From Alphaproteobacteria bacterium (GTDB lineage Bacteria > Pseudomonadota > Alphaproteobacteria > UBA828), in assembly GCA_030604165.1 (NCBI GenBank), contig JAUVWK010000123.1, positions 1 to 7,557 on the forward strand: DNA of 7,557 nucleotides, read 5' to 3'. Under the pieces are notes generated by a model. It was not told the origin of the DNA. It ran no database searches and was given only the letters and a program-made list of their open reading frames with translations. Positions 5,400 to 7,557 of this stretch are shown here, piece by piece; the stretch's first letter is position 1; the number at the start of each line of letters is the position of its first letter. Made by a program: the position numbers and the translations under genes.

Positions 5400-6443
5400 A
5401 TGAAACCGGAACGCGGGCTGATCGTCATCGGAGAGAACGTTCACACCACCCGTGTGGTGTTGCGCAAGGGCAAGCGGGTGGCCGTCGAGGATGGCGCGGA
5501 GGTGGTTCTCTACACCACCGAGGACGGCAAGCAGCGTCAGTTGTCGATTCCGGAAAATATCAGAAAATCAAACGATTATGAGGAAGGGCGCATAAAGCAC
5601 GTGAAGATCGCGCTCGAGGCGGCGATGACCGGCGCGGGCGCCGGCGCCGACGAGGGCATGCGTTATCTGCGCGCGCTGGTGCGTCATCAGGAGCGCGCGG
5701 GCGCCGACTTTCTTGACTTGAACGTCGACGAATATTCGATCAAGCGCGCCGAGCAGATCGCCGCCATGGCCTGGTTGGTGCGCACCGTGCAAGGCCTCAG
5801 CCGCCTGCCGGTGGCGGTGGATTCCTCGAGCGTCGAGGTCATCCAGGCCGGGCTCGAGGCCTGCGACGGGGCGGCCGAGCGAGCCTTGCTCAATTCCGCC
5901 TCGCTCGAACGCCTGGACGCGCTCGCGCTGGCCCAGCGCCACAACGCCCGGGTGATCGTCACCGCCGCCGGCGAGACGGCGATGCCCGAGGGCAGCGCGG
6001 AGCGGCTGGCGAACGCCTCGCGCATGGTCGACGCCGCGCGCGCACAGGGGCTCGCGTTTGGCGACATCTATGTCGACCCGCTGGTGTTTCCCGCCTCCGT
6101 GGACAAGGACTACGGCCTGCATTGCCTCGACGCGATCCGCGCGCTGCGGGCCAAGTACGGCGCCGAGATTCACATCACCGGCGGCATGAGCAATGTCTCG
6201 TTCGGCATGCCGAACCGCCGGCTGTTGAACGACGTCTTCCTGATCCTCGCGCTCGAGGCGGGCGCGGATAGCGGCATCATCGACCCCGTCGCCAGTCCGC
6301 CCGACCGGCTCCTGGCGCTGGATCGCGAGAGCGTGCCCTACCGGCTGGCCGCGGACGTGCTGCTGGGCAAGGACGCGGATTGCCGAAGCTATCTGCGCGC
6401 CTGGCGTAAGGGCGAACTCGGCGGCGGCGGGCCAAGGCGCTGA
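5400..6443 (+). CDS. Pterin-binding methyltetrahydrofolate:corrinoid methyltransferase, MtrH/AcsE/CmuB-like
   Basis: This 347-residue TIM-barrel protein of the dihydropteroate synthase-like fold would transfer the methyl group between the corrinoid protein and tetrahydrofolate in the cytosol. Family landmarks in order are IGENVH at 10-15 (IGERIN-like), GADFLDLNVDE at 101-111, VAVDSSSVEVIQAGL at 138-152, LLNSAS at 163-168, IYVDPLVFP at 223-231, and GGMSNVSFGMPNRRLLN at 261-277, which in relatives contains the Asn that contacts the pterin. True DHPS function is unlikely because the SNVSFG(M/L)P block is typical of the methyltransferases. Compared with AcsE and the MetH pterin domain, an extra segment of roughly 50 residues lies between IGENVH and GADFLDLNV. 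The ATG at 5400 follows GGGAG at 5389-5393. The gene completes the three-component set with the UroD-family protein and the corrinoid protein. Confidence 0.92.
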   Translation: MKPERGLIVIGENVHTTRVVLRKGKRVAVEDGAEVVLYTTEDGKQRQLSIPENIRKSNDYEEGRIKHVKIALEAAMTGAGAGADEGMRYLRALVRHQERAGADFLDLNVDEYSIKRAEQIAAMAWLVRTVQGLSRLPVAVDSSSVEVIQAGLEACDGAAERALLNSASLERLDALALAQRHNARVIVTAAGETAMPEGSAERLANASRMVDAARAQGLAFGDIYVDPLVFPASVDKDYGLHCLDAIRALRAKYGAEIHITGGMSNVSFGMPNRRLLNDVFLILALEAGADSGIIDPVASPPDRLLALDRESVPYRLAADVLLGKDADCRSYLRAWRKGELGGGGPRR

Positions 6444-6459
6444 TCAAGGGAGGGAGCGC

Positions 6460-7329
6460 GTGAGCGAGGAGACGGTCTTTCGCGGCTACAGCCAGGAGGC
6501 GCTGGACGCGCAATATAACAATCGCCTGCGCATGCCCCAATATCTCGGCTATTTCGAGGATTGGGAGCGCTGGAGCCGCGAGACGCAGGCGCGCTTGCCT
6601 GCCCGCCTCGACGTGCCCTATGGCGATTTGCCTTGCGAGCGCCTCGATATCTTTCCCGCCGAGGGCGAGGGCGCGCCGATCCAGGTGATGATTCACGGCG
6701 GTTATTGGTATTCGCTCGACAAGCGCCACGACAGCTTCGTCGCCGAGGGCCTGCGGCCCCACGGCATCGCCACCGTGGTGATCAATTACGGTCTCGCGCC
6801 GGACTACGGCATGGACGAGATCGTGCGGCAAAACCGCGCCGCGCTCGCCTGGGTCTGGCGCAACGCCGCCGGTTTCGGCGCCGACCCGGAGCGCCTTTAC
6901 AGCATCGGCCAATCGGCGGGCGGGCATCTGGTCGCCATGGCGATGGCGACCGATTGGCCGGCGTTCGGCGCGGGCCTGCCGGCGGATCTGATCAAGGGCG
7001 GGGTCTCGATCTCGGGTCTTTACGATCTCGAGCCGATCCGGCTCTGCTATCTCAACGACAAGCTCGGCATGGACGAGGCGGTGGCGGCGCGCAACAGCCC
7101 GGCGCGCCAATCCTATCCGGTGCGCCTGCCGCTCATGCTGGTCTCGGGCGATGTCGAATCGGAAGAGTATGCCCGCCAAGCGCAGGTCATCGGCGAGCTG
7201 TGGGATAGCTTGGGCTATCCGCTCGAGCATCTCAGCCTGCCGGGTTTCAATCATTTCACCATGGCCCATAAATTGCGCGACCCGGAGAACGAACTGATCG
7301 GAGCTGTCTTGCGGCAGATGGGGCTTTGA
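6460..7329 (+). CDS. Alpha/beta hydrolase, kynurenine formamidase-like
   Basis: This 289-residue serine hydrolase probably cleaves an ester or amide in the cytosol; no signal peptide is visible. The oxyanion-hole motif HGGYW is at 79-83. The nucleophile elbow GQSAGGH at 150-156 places Ser152 as nucleophile. The acid is probably Glu233 or Asp231 in SGDVESEEYARQ, and the base is His265 in FNHFTM. HGGYW and GQSAGGH together are typical of the arylformamidase/carboxylesterase branch, and the N-terminal LDAQYNNR stretch also fits it. Translation starts at a GTG, supported by a purine-rich GGGAGGGAG run (6448-6455) just upstream; no in-frame ATG lies nearer than the MPQYL region. It follows the pterin methyltransferase gene by 16 bases and precedes the FAH-family gene by 21, so it is likely part of the same operon. 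The true substrate is unknown; a role in tryptophan degradation is not implied. Confidence 0.9.
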   Translation: MSEETVFRGYSQEALDAQYNNRLRMPQYLGYFEDWERWSRETQARLPARLDVPYGDLPCERLDIFPAEGEGAPIQVMIHGGYWYSLDKRHDSFVAEGLRPHGIATVVINYGLAPDYGMDEIVRQNRAALAWVWRNAAGFGADPERLYSIGQSAGGHLVAMAMATDWPAFGAGLPADLIKGGVSISGLYDLEPIRLCYLNDKLGMDEAVAARNSPARQSYPVRLPLMLVSGDVESEEYARQAQVIGELWDSLGYPLEHLSLPGFNHFTMAHKLRDPENELIGAVLRQMGL

Positions 7330-7339
7330 GAGAACCGAG

Positions 7340-7346
7340 AGGAGGT
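7340..7346 (+). promoter_or_regulatory. Ribosome binding site of the last, partial gene
   Basis: AGGAGGT lies 4 bases before the ATG at 7351. This is the strongest Shine-Dalgarno site on the plus strand here and shows that a real gene begins at the right edge even though its end is missing. Confidence 0.8.
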
Positions 7347-7350
7347 GCGC

Positions 7351-7557
7351 ATGCGACTGGCACGATACGAGCGAGAGGGGACGGCGCGGCTCGCCGCGCT
7401 CGACGGCGACGAGCTGGTCGATCTGGTCCGGGCGCTGGAGGCCGGCGGGAGCTTGAGCGAGGCCGAGCGCGCGCTGGCCTCGGACGCCACCGCGTTCATC
7501 GCCTCGGGCGCGGCCGGGCGTGAGCTCGCCGCGCGCGCGGTGGCCAGCGGGGCCGGG
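7351..7557 (+). CDS. Probable fumarylacetoacetate hydrolase (FAH) family protein, N-terminal 69 residues (3' end outside window)
   Basis: Only the first 69 codons are present and the frame is open at the right edge. The opening MRLARYEREGTARLAALDGDE, followed by LVDLV and an alanine-rich helical stretch, resembles the N-terminal domain of FAH-family hydrolases and decarboxylases. These start with a short beta hairpin carrying the substrate-side cap and act on 2-oxo or enol acids from ring-cleavage pathways. The metal-binding catalytic domain (E-x-E...D) lies beyond the window, so neither the family nor the activity can be confirmed. A perfect AGGAGGT supports the start. The gene follows the alpha/beta hydrolase by 21 bases and is probably cotranscribed. 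If the call is right, two consecutive hydrolases follow the methyl-transfer genes and may process the demethylated product. Confidence 0.62.
   Translation, partial: MRLARYEREGTARLAALDGDELVDLVRALEAGGSLSEAERALASDATAFIASGAAGRELAARAVASGAG

Noticed and set aside
5443..5460. Inverted repeat ACACCAC-CCGT-GTGGTGT inside the start of the MtrH-like gene.
   Set aside because: It encodes the conserved-looking HTTRVV segment, has only 7-bp arms and no T-run, and is best explained by the codons used.
6277..7269. A 330-codon minus-strand reading frame opposite the alpha/beta hydrolase.
   Set aside because: Composition is shadow-like (Arg/His/Ala-rich) and it overlaps two well-supported plus-strand genes over its whole length.

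Overview
The window is G+C-rich DNA (roughly two thirds by eye) with tightly packed genes, strong Shine-Dalgarno sites and mostly G/C third codon positions. This fits an alphaproteobacterium, perhaps a Rhodospirillales-like or environmental lineage. The sequence alone does not allow a finer placement.

Left part (1-2271): the 3' end of a D-2-hydroxyacid dehydrogenase gene on the plus strand converges, with a 13-base gap, on a complete minus-strand gene for an AMP-forming acyl-CoA ligase of the AlkK/DmdB-like type. A 228-base region (2272-2499) separates the ligase from a divergent plus-strand gene run. It holds a perfect 9-bp GC hairpin in the ligase leader, three copies of the heptamer CAACCGG (two direct, one inverted), and an imperfect hairpin with a T-run that could be an attenuator.

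Right part (2500-7557): seven plus-strand genes with short gaps look like one operon. In order they encode: an unrecognised 215-residue protein built from an internal duplication; a UroD/MtaA/CmuA-family zinc methyltransferase; an MtaC/MetH-type corrinoid protein; an unrecognised 113-residue cysteine-containing protein; an MtrH/AcsE-like pterin-binding methyltransferase; an alpha/beta hydrolase of the kynurenine formamidase-like type; and the first 69 codons of a probable fumarylacetoacetate hydrolase family protein.

The core is a three-component corrinoid methyl-transfer system. The UroD-family protein would move a methyl group from an unknown substrate to the Co(I) corrinoid protein, and the MtrH-like protein would pass it to tetrahydrofolate. 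This is the logic of chloromethane CmuA/CmuB and of acetogen O-demethylases, but with the CmuA-type domains on separate genes. The two hydrolases suggest that the demethylated carbon skeleton is degraded further. The two unrecognised proteins, one at the head of the run and one between the corrinoid protein and the pterin methyltransferase, are the most novel content. No reductive activator (RamA/RACo type), transcription regulator, transposase, tRNA, rRNA or CRISPR array is visible.
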